DNA of 64,000 nucleotides from an uncultured Pseudoxanthomonas sp. (GCF_946886695.1 NZ_CAMPJD010000009.1:32392-96391), one strand, 5' to 3'; counted from the stretch's first letter, positions 7,748-18,212 are shown. Numbers and translations are program-made. Notes: generated from the sequence alone by a model not told the origin.

Positions 7748-10700
7748 TCAGCGTGAAGCGGGGTTTTCCTGCTCGAGCAGGTATTCCTTCGAGGGTTCGT
7801 CCATCTTGTCGCCCAGCATGCGTCGCACGGCGATGAAGAAGACCGGGATCAGTAACAGGCCCAGGAACGTGGCGAAGAACATGCCGCCGATGACACCGGT
7901 GCCGATCGCGTGGCGCGCGTTGGCGCCGGCACCGGTCGAGATGGCCATCGGCACCACACCCATGATGAAGGCGAACGAGGTCATCAGGATCGGCCGGAAG
8001 CGCAGGTGCGAGGCCGAGATCACCGCTTCGCGCAGCGTCTTGCCCTGCTTGCGCTCCATCACCGCGAACTCGACGATCAGGATCGCATTCTTCGCCGCCA
8101 GGCCGATGATGGTGATCAGGCCGATCTTGAAGAACAGATCGTTGGACAGGCCGCGCAGCAGCGTGAACGCGAGCGCGCCCAAAGCACCCAGTGGCACGAC
8201 CAGCAGCACCGCGACCGGGATGGACCAGCTTTCATACAGCGCCGCCAGGCAGAGGAACACCACCACCAGCGAAAGCACCATCAGCAGGGTGGCGCTGTTG
8301 CCGGCCAGGATCTCCTGGTAGGACATGCCACTCCAGTCGTAACCGAAGCCCTGCGGCAGCTGGTCGGTGACGATGTTCTCCATCGTGGTCATCGCCTGCC
8401 CGGACGAACCGCCCGGTGCCGCGGAACCGTTGATGTTCACCGCCGAATACCCGTTGTAGCGCGACAGCGAGGGAGGCACGGAGGCCCATTGCGACTGCAC
8501 CACGTTGGACAGCGGGATCATCGCGCGACCGCCGCTGGCGTCGGTCTGCTGGCTGCTCGGCGTGTAGATGCGCGAAAGCGAATCGGCGCCGGTGCGGTAG
8601 GCGGCGTCGGCGCGCATGTTCACGCGCTTGATACGGCCTTCGTAGAAGAAGTCGTTGACGTACACCGGCGCCAGCATCAGCTGGATGCCGTTGTAGATGT
8701 CGCTGACCGACAGCCCCATCGCCTGCGCCTGCACGCGGTCCACGTGCAGCTGCAGCTGCGGCGCGTTCTCCAGCGTGTTGGGACGCACCGCCATCAGGCT
8801 CTTGTCCTGTGCCGCCGCACCCAGCAACTGGTTGCGGGCCGCCATCAGCGCTTCCTCGCCCAGGCCCGCCCGGTCCTGCAGCCACATGTCGAAGCCGCCG
8901 AACTGGCCCAGGCCCTGGATGGTTGGCAGGTTCACCACGAAGATCTGCGCACCCTTGATCCCGTACAGGCGCTGGTTGGCCTGCTGGATGAACTCCGGCA
9001 CGGTCACGTCGCGATCATCCCAGGCCTTGAGCCGGATGAAGGCCATGCCGACGTTCTCGCCGCGGCCGACGAAACTGAAGCCCGCGATCTCCATCACGCC
9101 TTCGAACCCGTCCATCTGCTGCAGCGTGCCACGCACCTGGTTGAACACCTGCTTGGTGTTCTGCAGGGTGTTGCCCGGCGGCAACTGCACGATGGCCAGG
9201 GCGTACCCCTGGTCTTCCTCGGGCACGAAGCTGCTCGGCAGGCGCGTGAACAGGAAGCCGCACAGCACGGTCAGCAGGGCGAACACCACCATCCAGCGCG
9301 GTGCATGCTTGATGGCCGAGCCGATGTGGCCCACGTAGGTCTTCTCGACCTTGCCGTAGTACTTCTCGAAGACGCGGAAGACGATGTTCTTCTTCTCGTG
9401 GCTGTCGTGTTCGTGCTGCTTCAGGAAGGTGGCGCAGAGCGCCGGCGTGAAGCCCAGCGCCAGGAAGGCCGAGAACGCCATCGAGATGGCGATGGTCAGG
9501 GCGAACTGCTTGTAGATCTCGCCCGACGCGCCACCCTGCAGCGCGGACGGGATGAACACCGCCGCCAGCACCACGGTGATCGCGATCACCGCGCCGGTGA
9601 TCTGGTCCATGGCCTTGATCGTGGCTTCCCGCGGCGGCAGTTTTTCCTCCGCCATGATGCGTTCGACGTTCTCGATCACCACGATGGCGTCGTCCACCAC
9701 GATGCCGATGGCGAGCACCATCGCGAACATCGTCAGCTGGTTGATGGTGAAGCCGATCAGGCTCAGGCCCCAGAACGTGCCGAGCAGCGCGACCGGGATG
9801 ACCAGGGTGGGGATGATGGTGGCGCGGAAGTTCTGCAGGAACACCAGCATCACCAGGAACACCAGGATGACGGCTTCGATCAGCGTCTTAACCACTTCCT
9901 CGATGGAAATCTTCACGAAGGTGGTGGTGTCGTACGGCGAGAACCAGCTGACGCCCGACGGGAAGCTGGGCTGGAGTTCATCCAGCTTGGCGCGCACGGC
10001 CTCGGCCACGTTCAGCGCGTTGGCACCGGGCAGCAACTGCACCGCGAAGGCGCCCACCGGCTTGCCGTTGTACTGCGTATCGAAACCATAGCCCTGTGCA
10101 CCGAACGCCACGCGCGCGACATCCTTCAGGCGCACGGTGGAGCCGTCGCTGTTGGCGCGCAGGATGATCTGCTCGAACTGCTCCGGCGAATTGAAGCGGC
10201 CTTCCGCCGACACCGTGGCGGTGAAGGCCTGGCCTTCGGGGGCGGGGTCCGCACCGATGGAGCCCGCAGCGAACTGCACGTTCTGCCCGCGCACCGCTGC
10301 CAGCACTTCGGTGGCCGACAGGTTGTAGCCCTGCAGCTTGCCGGGGTCCAGCCACACGTTCATGGCGTACTCGGAGCCGAAATGCTGGGTGCTGCCCACG
10401 CCGGGCACGCGCGAGATCTGGTCCAGCACGCGCGAGGCGATGATGTCGTTCAGGCGGTTGCGGTCGATGCTGGGGTTGTCGGACTGCAGGCCCACCACCA
10501 TCAGGAAGCCGGCGTTGGCCTTGGCCACCACCACGCCCTGGGCCGTGACTTCGCTGGGCAGTCGTGGCGTGGCCAGCGACACCTTGTTCTGCACCTGCAC
10601 CTGGGCGATGTCCGCGTCGGTGCCGGTCTCGAAGGTCAGCGTGATCGAGGCCTGGCCGGAGGAACTGGAGCTAGAGCTGAAATACAGCAGGTTGTCGATG

Positions 10701-10912
10701 CCGGTCAGCTGCTGCTCGATCACCTGGGTGACCGACCGCTCCGTGGTCTGGGCACTGGCGCCGGGGTAGGTCGCGCTGACCGTTACCTGCGGCGGCGCGA
10801 TGGAAGGATAGGATTCGACGCCGAGGTTGAGGATCGCGATCACACCGGCGAGCGAGATCAGGATCGACACGACCCAGGCGAAGATCGGGTGGTTGATGAA
10901 GAACTTGGGCAT
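7748..10912 (-). CDS. RND efflux pump inner-membrane permease (AcrB/MexB-like), system 2
   Basis: This 1,054-residue HAE1 permease starts MPKFFINHPIFAWVVSILI, the usual AcrB-type opening. It has the porter signature TVSATYPGASAQTTERSVTQ, the proton-relay motif VLAIGIVVDDAIVVIENV, and the second-half transmembrane block ending near FFIAVRRML. It lies 15 bp downstream of its adaptor gene in a tetR-adaptor-permease operon. AcrB-like members export antibiotics, dyes, solvents or plant phenolics; which of these applies here is unknown. It differs enough from the system 1 permease that a recent tandem duplication is unlikely. Confidence 0.93.
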   Translation of the reverse strand: MPKFFINHPIFAWVVSILISLAGVIAILNLGVESYPSIAPPQVTVSATYPGASAQTTERSVTQVIEQQLTGIDNLLYFSSSSSSSGQASITLTFETGTDADIAQVQVQNKVSLATPRLPSEVTAQGVVVAKANAGFLMVVGLQSDNPSIDRNRLNDIIASRVLDQISRVPGVGSTQHFGSEYAMNVWLDPGKLQGYNLSATEVLAAVRGQNVQFAAGSIGADPAPEGQAFTATVSAEGRFNSPEQFEQIILRANSDGSTVRLKDVARVAFGAQGYGFDTQYNGKPVGAFAVQLLPGANALNVAEAVRAKLDELQPSFPSGVSWFSPYDTTTFVKISIEEVVKTLIEAVILVFLVMLVFLQNFRATIIPTLVIPVALLGTFWGLSLIGFTINQLTMFAMVLAIGIVVDDAIVVIENVERIMAEEKLPPREATIKAMDQITGAVIAITVVLAAVFIPSALQGGASGEIYKQFALTIAISMAFSAFLALGFTPALCATFLKQHEHDSHEKKNIVFRVFEKYYGKVEKTYVGHIGSAIKHAPRWMVVFALLTVLCGFLFTRLPSSFVPEEDQGYALAIVQLPPGNTLQNTKQVFNQVRGTLQQMDGFEGVMEIAGFSFVGRGENVGMAFIRLKAWDDRDVTVPEFIQQANQRLYGIKGAQIFVVNLPTIQGLGQFGGFDMWLQDRAGLGEEALMAARNQLLGAAAQDKSLMAVRPNTLENAPQLQLHVDRVQAQAMGLSVSDIYNGIQLMLAPVYVNDFFYEGRIKRVNMRADAAYRTGADSLSRIYTPSSQQTDASGGRAMIPLSNVVQSQWASVPPSLSRYNGYSAVNINGSAAPGGSSGQAMTTMENIVTDQLPQGFGYDWSGMSYQEILAGNSATLLMVLSLVVVFLCLAALYESWSIPVAVLLVVPLGALGALAFTLLRGLSNDLFFKIGLITIIGLAAKNAILIVEFAVMERKQGKTLREAVISASHLRFRPILMTSFAFIMGVVPMAISTGAGANARHAIGTGVIGGMFFATFLGLLLIPVFFIAVRRMLGDKMDEPSKEYLLEQENPASR

Positions 10913-10927
10913 GGGGGAGGGTCCTTC

Positions 10928-12109
10928 TTACTCGGCCTTGCCTTGCGCCGGGGCGGCCTTGGCCTGCGCAGCCTTGGCGGCTGCGGCCTGCTCGGCGGTG
11001 ATGCCCTTGGCGGGCGCGCCTTCTTTGACCTTCTGCAGTCCCTCGACGATCACCTGGTCGCCGGCGGCCAAGCCGTCGGTGATGAGCCAGTCGTTGCCCA
11101 CCGCCTGCTGGGTGGTCACGTTCTTGCGCACGACGTTGCCATCTTTTCCGACGATCATCGCGTAAGCGCTGACGGTGTCGCGCTGGATCGCGCTCTGCGG
11201 GATCAGGAAGGCGCCCTTCTGTTCGCCCAGCGTGGCACGCAGCGTCACGAACGTGCCCGGCAGCAGTGCGCGGTCCGGGTTGGGGACGGTGGCGCGCAGC
11301 GAGACGCTGCCCGTGGCCGGATCGACGACCGTGTCGGAGAAGTCAAGCGTACCGGTCTGGTCGATGGCCTGGCCGTTCGGCAGGAGGACCTGCACCGTGC
11401 GCTGGCCCTCGGCGGCCAGTTGCACCTGGCCTGCGCCCTGCGCCTGGCGCAGTGTCTGCAGCTCGCTCGAGCTCATCGAGAAGTTCGCATACAGCGGATC
11501 GATCTGGTCGATGGTGGTCAGCAGCGTGGCATCGCCCTGGCCGACCAGGGCGCCCTCGGTGACCTGCTGCTTGCCCGCGCGGCCGGAGATCGGCGCCGTG
11601 ACGCTGGCATAGCCCAGGTTGATGCGCGCGGTCTGCACATTGGCACGGGCCTGCTGCACGGCGGCGGCGGCGCTGCGTTCGGCGGCTTCTGCGTTGTCCA
11701 GATCGGACCGGGAGACGAACTTCTGCGGCGCCAGCTGGCGCGCGCGATCGGCCGACGTCTTCGCATTCGCGTAGGTGGCCTGCGCCGACGCGAGATTGGC
11801 CTGCGCGGCACTCAACGAGGCCTGGAGCGGGGCGGGATCGATCAGGAAGAGGGTCTGGCCTTCCTTCACGTCGCTGCCTTCCTGGTACACGCGCTTCTGC
11901 ACCACGCCGGCCACGCGGGCGCGGACGTCGGAGCTGCGGAACGGCGACAGGCGACCCACCAGCTCGCGCTCCAGCGGCACGTCCTTGGGCGTCGCGCTCA
12001 TCACCACCACTTCGGGCGGGGGCATCTGCTGCTGTTCGGGTTTGCTGCAGGCGGTCAGGGCCGCGAGCAGGGCGCTGGCCAGTACCAGGGAACGGATGGG
12101 GGCGGTCAT
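10928..12109 (-). CDS. RND efflux periplasmic adaptor lipoprotein, system 2
   Basis: This 393-residue adaptor begins MTAPIRSLVLASALLAALTAC, a lipoprotein signal with a lipobox ending at Cys21, so it should be acylated and anchored in the inner membrane. The lipoyl half GVVQKRVYQEGSDVKEGQTLFLIDP, an Ala/Gln-rich helical hairpin and the ASVTAPISGRAGKQQVTEG barrel region follow the AcrA/MexA pattern. The start at 12109 has GGAG upstream and overlaps the tetR stop by ATGA, implying translational coupling. The C-terminus is Ala/Lys-rich (about 25 residues) and probably disordered. Confidence 0.9.
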   Translation of the reverse strand: MTAPIRSLVLASALLAALTACSKPEQQQMPPPEVVVMSATPKDVPLERELVGRLSPFRSSDVRARVAGVVQKRVYQEGSDVKEGQTLFLIDPAPLQASLSAAQANLASAQATYANAKTSADRARQLAPQKFVSRSDLDNAEAAERSAAAAVQQARANVQTARINLGYASVTAPISGRAGKQQVTEGALVGQGDATLLTTIDQIDPLYANFSMSSSELQTLRQAQGAGQVQLAAEGQRTVQVLLPNGQAIDQTGTLDFSDTVVDPATGSVSLRATVPNPDRALLPGTFVTLRATLGEQKGAFLIPQSAIQRDTVSAYAMIVGKDGNVVRKNVTTQQAVGNDWLITDGLAAGDQVIVEGLQKVKEGAPAKGITAEQAAAAKAAQAKAAPAQGKAE

Positions 12110-12816
12110 GGGGAAGCTCCGTTTCTTTTTCTTGATGTCGGGGAAGGGGAAGGCAGAGATCGCAGGCGCCGGCCGGGCACGGCAGGCGCGGGACTTTCGT
12201 GGTCTGGCGTGGCGGGAGCGAAGGCGCGCAGGAAGGCATCGACCGCAAACCCGGCCCAACGGGCGCGCGCTTTCGCGCTGGCGCGATGCGGTACGCCGAA
12301 ATGCTGCCTGTCGAAATCGAGTCCCGTCATCATGCTGAGCAGCAGCTCCGCGGCGTAGTGCGGGTCGTCATGCCTCAGCCTGTCCTGGTCCATCGCGTGC
12401 TGCAGCCAGGCGGCAAGGCGCTGCACGAGAGTATCGCAGGCGTCACGGTAGAGCGCTCGCGCTTCCTGGGGAAATTGGTGCGCTTCTGCCATCAGCAGCC
12501 GCCGCGTGGCGACCACCGAGGGATCGCACAGGCGCCGCAGGTGTTCTTCGGCGAAGGCCAGCAGCGCCTGGCGCGGGTCTTCGACCGCAGGCGACAGGCG
12601 GGCCGTGGCGGGTTCCTGGTGCTCAGCGATCACGCTGCGCAGCAGTTCCTGCTTGCTGCCGAAATGCGCGTACAGGGTCTGCTTCGAGCAGCCCGCGCGT
12701 GCGGCCACGGCGTCCATGCTGATGTGGAAGCCCTGCTCGGCCATGAGCTCGCGCACAGCCTGATGGACACGGCTGCGACGCTGATCGAGCGCGATGATGG
12801 AGGTGGCGGGCTGCAT
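12106..12816 (-). CDS. TetR-family repressor of the RND 2 operon
   Basis: The 236-residue protein has an N-terminal TetR helix-turn-helix: VHQAVRELMAEQGFHISMDAVAARAGCSKQTLYAHFGSKQELL, residues ~17-60. A helical ligand-binding and dimerisation domain of the TetR C type follows. The last ~30 residues are Pro/Ser/Arg-rich, and their codons run into the adaptor gene start. It is the first gene of the operon, so it most likely represses its own promoter and hence the pump, and is released by pump substrates. Confidence 0.88.
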   Translation of the reverse strand: MQPATSIIALDQRRSRVHQAVRELMAEQGFHISMDAVAARAGCSKQTLYAHFGSKQELLRSVIAEHQEPATARLSPAVEDPRQALLAFAEEHLRRLCDPSVVATRRLLMAEAHQFPQEARALYRDACDTLVQRLAAWLQHAMDQDRLRHDDPHYAAELLLSMMTGLDFDRQHFGVPHRASAKARARWAGFAVDAFLRAFAPATPDHESPAPAVPGRRLRSLPSPSPTSRKRNGASP

Positions 12817-13118
12817 GCGGGCTAGACTATACCGTCCAGTTTAGAAATATGACAGCCTTGAAATCGGGACATTTCCGTGCACAAAGAAGCTGCCCTGCCG
12901 ATAAAGGTCGCGTGACGACGCCTGGCTTTCTCCATGCGCTGCCGCACGGTGCAACGTCTTGCCGGTGACGTGCGAGCAGGTCAGGTGGAGAAGCGTGAGT
13001 GGCTAGTCAATCGCGGATGCGATTGCAAGCGTTGCTTATGACGCCTCGCAGCAAGTTTTGTCATGGCGCCGGGGGATACAATGACCATTCGACTACCAAT
13101 TGTTGAGCCACTCTCTGC
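12817..13118. promoter_or_regulatory. Divergent tetR/GDH intergenic region with candidate operator
   Basis: This 302-bp stretch holds no gene. Next to the tetR start is an imperfect 15-bp dyad, ACTATAC-C-GTCCAGT (12826-12840), overlapping a reverse-strand -10-like TATAGT, which fits a TetR operator. Near the dehydrogenase start a TACAAT -10 box (13077-13082) would give a leader of ~30 nt. The central part shows no clear structure. Confidence 0.45.
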
Positions 13119-16100
13119 ATGAACGCTGCACGCAGCCCGAAAAAAGCCTCGAAACAGAAGCCAAAACCGGAAGCCTCCAAGGCCACCAAGTCGGTGACCC
13201 CGAAGGCGACCCCCACCAAGAAGGTGGCGGCCCGACCGGTGCAGGCGGCGAATGCCGCGGGGGAGAAGGGCAAGGTGAACGCGGTGGCTGGCGCATTCTC
13301 GCTTGCGCCGATCCTGGCAGCGATCCGCAAGCGGGTGCCGGGCGCCTCGGCGCAGGCCGAAACGCAGACCTTCGCGGAGGCGTTCTACAAGCGCATGGAG
13401 GAAGACGAGTATCCGCACCACAGTGCGGACGGATGGGCTGCGATCGCCGCGGACACGCTGGCTTTCGCGCGCAACCGCAAGCCCGGCACCGCGAACGTGC
13501 GGATATTCAATGCCAGCCAGAAATCGCACGGCTGGGAATCGCCGCACACCGTGCTGCAGATCATCAACGACGACATGCCGTTCCTGGTGGACTCCGTCAG
13601 CATGGCGCTGGCCGAGATGGGCGTGGGCGTACACGTGCTGGGTCATCCGCTGGTGCGCTTCACGCGCGACAAGGCGGGCAAGGTGCAGGCCGTGGGCGAG
13701 GGCAAGCCCGAGTCGCTGATGTTGCTGGAGATCGATCGCCTGCCGCCCGACGAGATGGCGGCCATCGAGAAGCGCATCCGCGCCGTGCTGGAGGAAGTCC
13801 GGGCGATCGTCCGTGACTGGAGTGCCATGCGCGAGAAGATGTTGTCGCTGGCCGACGACATGGCCACCCGCCGCATGCCGGTAGACGACGACGGGCGTCG
13901 CGAGGCGCAGGAATTCCTGCGCTGGGCCGCTGCCGACCACTTCACCTTCTTCGGCTACCGCGAGTACCGCGTGGAGAAGTCCACCGGCATCCTCGGTGCC
14001 GTCGAGGACAGCGGCCTTGGCCTGCTGCGCGAGGGCGATACCACGCCACCGCGCAACATCAAGACGCTGGCCGCGCACTACCTGCCGCAAGGCGGTTCGG
14101 TGGATGCGCTGATCCTCACCAAGACCAATCGCCGTTCCACCGTGCACCGCCCGGGCAACATGGACTACATCGGCGTGCTGGAGTTCGACGCCAAGGGCAA
14201 CCCGATCGCCGAGCAGCGCTTCATCGGCCTGTACACCTCCAGTGCCTACAACCGCCGTCCGTGGGAAATCCCGCTGGTGCGCGAGCGCCACGAATACGTG
14301 ATGCAGAAATCCGGCCTGTCGCCCAGCGGCCACAGCGGCAAGGCACTGCGCCACATCCTGGAGACGCTGCCGCGCGAGGAACTGTTCCAGTCCAGCGACG
14401 AAGAACTTTTCCGTACCTCGATGGGTATCCTCGGCCTGCAGGAGCGCGTGCGCAGCAAGCTGTTCCTGCGCCGCGACCGCTATGGCCGCTTCTATTCGGC
14501 ACTGGTCTACATCCCGCGCGAGCGCTTCAACACCGACGTGCGCCTGCGCATCGAATCGCTGCTGAAGGACGCCATGCGGGGCGAATACGTCGACAGCAGC
14601 GTGCTGCTGGGCGAGTCGCCGCTGGCGCAGCTGCACATCACCATCCGTCCGAAAGCGGGCGAACAGGTCGAGGTCGACACCTCCGCGCTGGAAGGCGACA
14701 TCGCGCACCTGCTGCGCAACTGGCAGGACGACCTGCGCGAAACCTTGATCACCCGCCACGGCGAGTCGAAGGGCTTGCTGCTGGCGGGCGGATATGGACG
14801 GGCGCTGCCGGCGGGTTACATCGAAGTGGTATCGCCGGAAGGTGCCGCGCGCGATGTCGAACAGCTCGCCTCGCTGTCCGGTGCGGATGACCTGCGCCTG
14901 AGCCTGCACGAATCGCGCCGCAAGCGTCCCGGCCAGGGCCGCCTGCGCCTGAACCTGTATCGGCAGGAAACCGACATCCCGCTGTCCGACGCGCTGCCGT
15001 TGATGGAGAACATGGGCCTGCGCGTGATCTCGGAGCATCCGTTCCGCCTGGAGACCGCGCGCGGCGCGCATTACATCCAGGAGTTCGAGGTCGAGCCGGT
15101 GGGCGGCGAGTTCGATATCGCACGCCTTGCCCCCGCGTTCGAAGACGCTTTCGCCCGCGTATGGCATGGCGATGCCGAGAACGACGGGTTCAACAAGCTG
15201 GTGCTGGGCGCCGGCCTGGCGTGGCGCCAGGTCGCGCTGCTGCGCGGCTACTGCAAGTACCTGCTGCAGACTGGCGTGCCGTTCTCGCAGAGCTATGTCG
15301 AAGAAACGCTCAACCGGTATCCGTTGCTCGCGCGCTTGTTGGTGGAACTGTTCGAGGCGCGTTTCGATCCCGCCACCGGTAGCGAGAGCAAGGCCCAGAT
15401 CAAGGAGGGCCAGGACCGTTTCGCCGCCGAACTCAAGGCACTGGCCGGCAATGACGAAGCCGCAACGAAGACCCTGGCCACGCTGGTCGAAGCACGCGGA
15501 GGCAAGCGCGAGCAGCAGGTCGACACCGCGCACCGTGCGCTGATCAAGTTGATGGACCGCGTCTCCAGCCTGGACGACGACCGGATCCTGCGCGGTTTCA
15601 TGGGCGCTATCGAAGCCACGCTGCGCACCAGCTTCTACCAGCGCGGCAAGGATGGGCAGCAGGCACACACCATCAGCTTCAAGTTCGATTCCGCCAAGGT
15701 GCCGGATCTGCCCAAGCCGCGTCCCTATCGCGAGATCTTCGTGTACGGCCCGCGCGTGGAAGGCGTGCACCTGCGCTTCGGCCCCGTGGCCCGTGGCGGC
15801 CTGCGCTGGTCCGACCGCCGCGAAGACTTCCGCACCGAGGTGCTGGGCCTGGTGAAGGCGCAGATGGTGAAGAACACCGTCATCGTGCCGGTCGGCGCGA
15901 AGGGCGGTTTCTTCGTGAAGCGTTCGCCCGTGGGCGGAGACCGTGACGCAGTGCTGGCCGAAGGTATCGCGTGCTACAAGCTGTTCATCCAGGGTCTGCT
16001 GGACATCACCGACAACATCGTCGGCAACAGGATCGTGCCGCCGGTCGACGTGGTGCGCCATGACCAGGACGACCCGTACCTGGTCGTCGCCGCGGATAAA

Positions 16101-18188
16101 GGCACGGCCACGTTCTCCGACATCGCCAACGGCCTTGCCATCGCGCACGGCTTCTGGATGGGCGACGCGTTCGCTTCCGGTGGCTCGGTGGGCTACGACC
16201 ACAAGGGCATGGGCATCACAGCCCGTGGTGCCTGGGAGTCGGTCAAGCGCCATTTCCGTGCGATGAACCGCGACAGCCAGACCGAAGACTTCACCTGCGT
16301 GGGCATCGGCGACATGTCGGGCGATGTGTTCGGCAACGGCATGCTGCTGTCGGAACACATCCGCTTGCTGGCCGCATTCGACCACCGCCACATCTTCCTG
16401 GATCCGAACCCGGACGCGGCGAAGTCGTTCAAGGAACGCGACCGCATGTTCAAGGTGCCGCGCTCCAGCTGGGCCGACTACGATGCCAGGCTGATTTCCA
16501 AGGGCGGCGGCATCCATCCGCGCAGTGCGAAGTCGATCGACATTACGCCCGAGGTGCGCACCGCACTCGGCATCGCCGACGGCGTGAAGTCGATGACGCC
16601 CAACGAACTGATGAGCGCCATCCTGAAGTCGCCGGTCGACCTGCTGTGGAACGGCGGCATCGGCACCTACGTCAAGGCCGCCAGCGAGACGCATGCCGAC
16701 GTCGGCGACCGCGCCAACAACGGCCTGCGCGTCGATGGCCGCGACCTGCGCTGCAAGGTGGTGGGCGAGGGGGGCAACCTGGGCCTGACCCAGCTGGGCC
16801 GCATCGAGGCCGCGCAGCATGGCGTGCTGCTCAACACCGACTTCATCGACAACTCCGCCGGCGTGGATACCTCGGACCACGAGGTGAACATCAAGATCCT
16901 GCTCAACGGCGTGGTGCAGGCCAAGAAGCTGTCGATGGACGCCCGCAACAAGCTGCTGGCCGACATGACGGGCGAAGTGGCCGAACTGGTGCTGTGGGAC
17001 AACTACCGCCAGAACCAGGCCATCAGCCTGATGGAGCGCATGAGCGTCTCGCGTCTGGGCTCCAAGCAGCATTTCATCCAGACGCTGGAGTCGCAGGGCC
17101 TGCTGGACCGCCAGATCGAGTTCCTGCCGTCCGACGCGGAGCTTGCCGAGCGCAAGGCACGCGGGCAAGGCCTGACCCGTCCGGAGCTGTCGGTGCTGCT
17201 GTCGTACTCCAAGCTGGTCGCGTTCCAGCAGTTGCTGGAATCCGACATCCCCGAGGACCCGTACCTGTCCAAGGAGCTGCAGCGCTACTTCCCGCAGCCG
17301 CTGCAGAAGAAGTACGCCTCGGAGATGGAGAAGCACCGCCTGAAGCGCGAGATCATCGCCACCGCGGTCACCAACACCACCATCAACCGGATGGGCGCCA
17401 CTTTCCTGCTGCGCATGCAGGAAGACACGGGCCGCTCGCCGGCGGAAGTCGCCAAGGCCTTCACCATCACCCGCGAGACGCTGGACGCGCGGGCGCTGTG
17501 GAACCAGATCGACGCGCTGGATGGCAAGGTGCCGGAATCGGTGCAGATCGACGCGCTGCAGGTCATCTGGCAGGTGCAGCGCAACTTCACCCGCTGGCTG
17601 CTGACCCGCCAGGGGCCGATTCCAGCGATCGCCACTGCGGTGGAGCGTTATCACGACGGCTTCAACGAGATCCGTGCGGCCGACGGCGTGCTGCCGGACT
17701 CGCTGCGCCCGGCGTACAACGCCAGCCTGCAGGAATGGAAGGACAAGGGTCTGCCGCCTGCACTGGCCGGCCAGATCGCGGCGCTGCCGTACCTGGAGCC
17801 CTCCTGCGACATCATCGAACTGGCCCGGGCGCGCAAGCTCAAGCCGGTCGAGGTGTCGAAGGCGCACTACCGCCTGGGCGAGGCGCTGCACCTACCCTGG
17901 CTGCAGGACCAGATCGAAGCGCTGAAGGTGGATGGCCGCTGGCATGCCGTCGCGCGGGGTGTGTTGCGCGATGAGCTGGCAGCGCACCAGCGCACGTTGA
18001 CCAACCAGCTGCTGTCGCTGCCAGGCGGCAACGCCGACGCCAAGGTCAAGGCCTGGCTGGGCCGCGACGACGCCGGGCTGCGCTTCACGCTGAACATGCT
18101 CAACGAGCTGGCCGCGCAGAAGACGCTCGACTACCCCACCGCGTCGGTGGCGGTACAGCGGCTGGGTCAGCTGGCGTCCCAGGGCTGA
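13119..18188 (+). CDS. gdhB: NAD-specific glutamate dehydrogenase, large (~180 kDa) class
   Basis: The 1,689-residue enzyme oxidatively deaminates glutamate to 2-oxoglutarate and ammonium using NAD, feeding amino-acid carbon into the TCA cycle in the cytoplasm. The first ~60 residues are a Lys/Ala-rich tail. N-terminal ACT-like regulatory modules follow (DDMPFLVDSVSMAL, ~residues 148-161), then the catalytic domain around residues 880-950 with ARGGLRWSDRREDFRTEVLG and VPVGAKGGFFVK. The nucleotide-binding domain comes next, and a long helical C-terminus. The length is typical of this GDH class in Pseudomonas and Xanthomonas. It is monocistronic, with a TACAAT-type promoter and a strong terminator. 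Members are allosteric, but the effectors cannot be read here. Confidence 0.95.
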   Translation: MNAARSPKKASKQKPKPEASKATKSVTPKATPTKKVAARPVQAANAAGEKGKVNAVAGAFSLAPILAAIRKRVPGASAQAETQTFAEAFYKRMEEDEYPHHSADGWAAIAADTLAFARNRKPGTANVRIFNASQKSHGWESPHTVLQIINDDMPFLVDSVSMALAEMGVGVHVLGHPLVRFTRDKAGKVQAVGEGKPESLMLLEIDRLPPDEMAAIEKRIRAVLEEVRAIVRDWSAMREKMLSLADDMATRRMPVDDDGRREAQEFLRWAAADHFTFFGYREYRVEKSTGILGAVEDSGLGLLREGDTTPPRNIKTLAAHYLPQGGSVDALILTKTNRRSTVHRPGNMDYIGVLEFDAKGNPIAEQRFIGLYTSSAYNRRPWEIPLVRERHEYVMQKSGLSPSGHSGKALRHILETLPREELFQSSDEELFRTSMGILGLQERVRSKLFLRRDRYGRFYSALVYIPRERFNTDVRLRIESLLKDAMRGEYVDSSVLLGESPLAQLHITIRPKAGEQVEVDTSALEGDIAHLLRNWQDDLRETLITRHGESKGLLLAGGYGRALPAGYIEVVSPEGAARDVEQLASLSGADDLRLSLHESRRKRPGQGRLRLNLYRQETDIPLSDALPLMENMGLRVISEHPFRLETARGAHYIQEFEVEPVGGEFDIARLAPAFEDAFARVWHGDAENDGFNKLVLGAGLAWRQVALLRGYCKYLLQTGVPFSQSYVEETLNRYPLLARLLVELFEARFDPATGSESKAQIKEGQDRFAAELKALAGNDEAATKTLATLVEARGGKREQQVDTAHRALIKLMDRVSSLDDDRILRGFMGAIEATLRTSFYQRGKDGQQAHTISFKFDSAKVPDLPKPRPYREIFVYGPRVEGVHLRFGPVARGGLRWSDRREDFRTEVLGLVKAQMVKNTVIVPVGAKGGFFVKRSPVGGDRDAVLAEGIACYKLFIQGLLDITDNIVGNRIVPPVDVVRHDQDDPYLVVAADKGTATFSDIANGLAIAHGFWMGDAFASGGSVGYDHKGMGITARGAWESVKRHFRAMNRDSQTEDFTCVGIGDMSGDVFGNGMLLSEHIRLLAAFDHRHIFLDPNPDAAKSFKERDRMFKVPRSSWADYDARLISKGGGIHPRSAKSIDITPEVRTALGIADGVKSMTPNELMSAILKSPVDLLWNGGIGTYVKAASETHADVGDRANNGLRVDGRDLRCKVVGEGGNLGLTQLGRIEAAQHGVLLNTDFIDNSAGVDTSDHEVNIKILLNGVVQAKKLSMDARNKLLADMTGEVAELVLWDNYRQNQAISLMERMSVSRLGSKQHFIQTLESQGLLDRQIEFLPSDAELAERKARGQGLTRPELSVLLSYSKLVAFQQLLESDIPEDPYLSKELQRYFPQPLQKKYASEMEKHRLKREIIATAVTNTTINRMGATFLLRMQEDTGRSPAEVAKAFTITRETLDARALWNQIDALDGKVPESVQIDALQVIWQVQRNFTRWLLTRQGPIPAIATAVERYHDGFNEIRAADGVLPDSLRPAYNASLQEWKDKGLPPALAGQIAALPYLEPSCDIIELARARKLKPVEVSKAHYRLGEALHLPWLQDQIEALKVDGRWHAVARGVLRDELAAHQRTLTNQLLSLPGGNADAKVKAWLGRDDAGLRFTLNMLNELAAQKTLDYPTASVAVQRLGQLASQG

Positions 18189-18212
18189 TTGCCTGTCATG
18201 TGAGTGGAACGA

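Noticed and set aside
7910..12358. 1,482-codon open frame opposite RND system 2
   Set aside because: It is His/Gln/Arg-rich low-information sequence exactly antisense to the permease and adaptor genes, with no ribosome site or domain.
12981..17891. 1,636-codon open frame antisense to the glutamate dehydrogenase gene
   Set aside because: Its product is an Arg/His/Gln/Leu-rich composition typical of the reverse complement of GC-rich coding DNA, and the opposite strand encodes a full GDH with conserved motifs.
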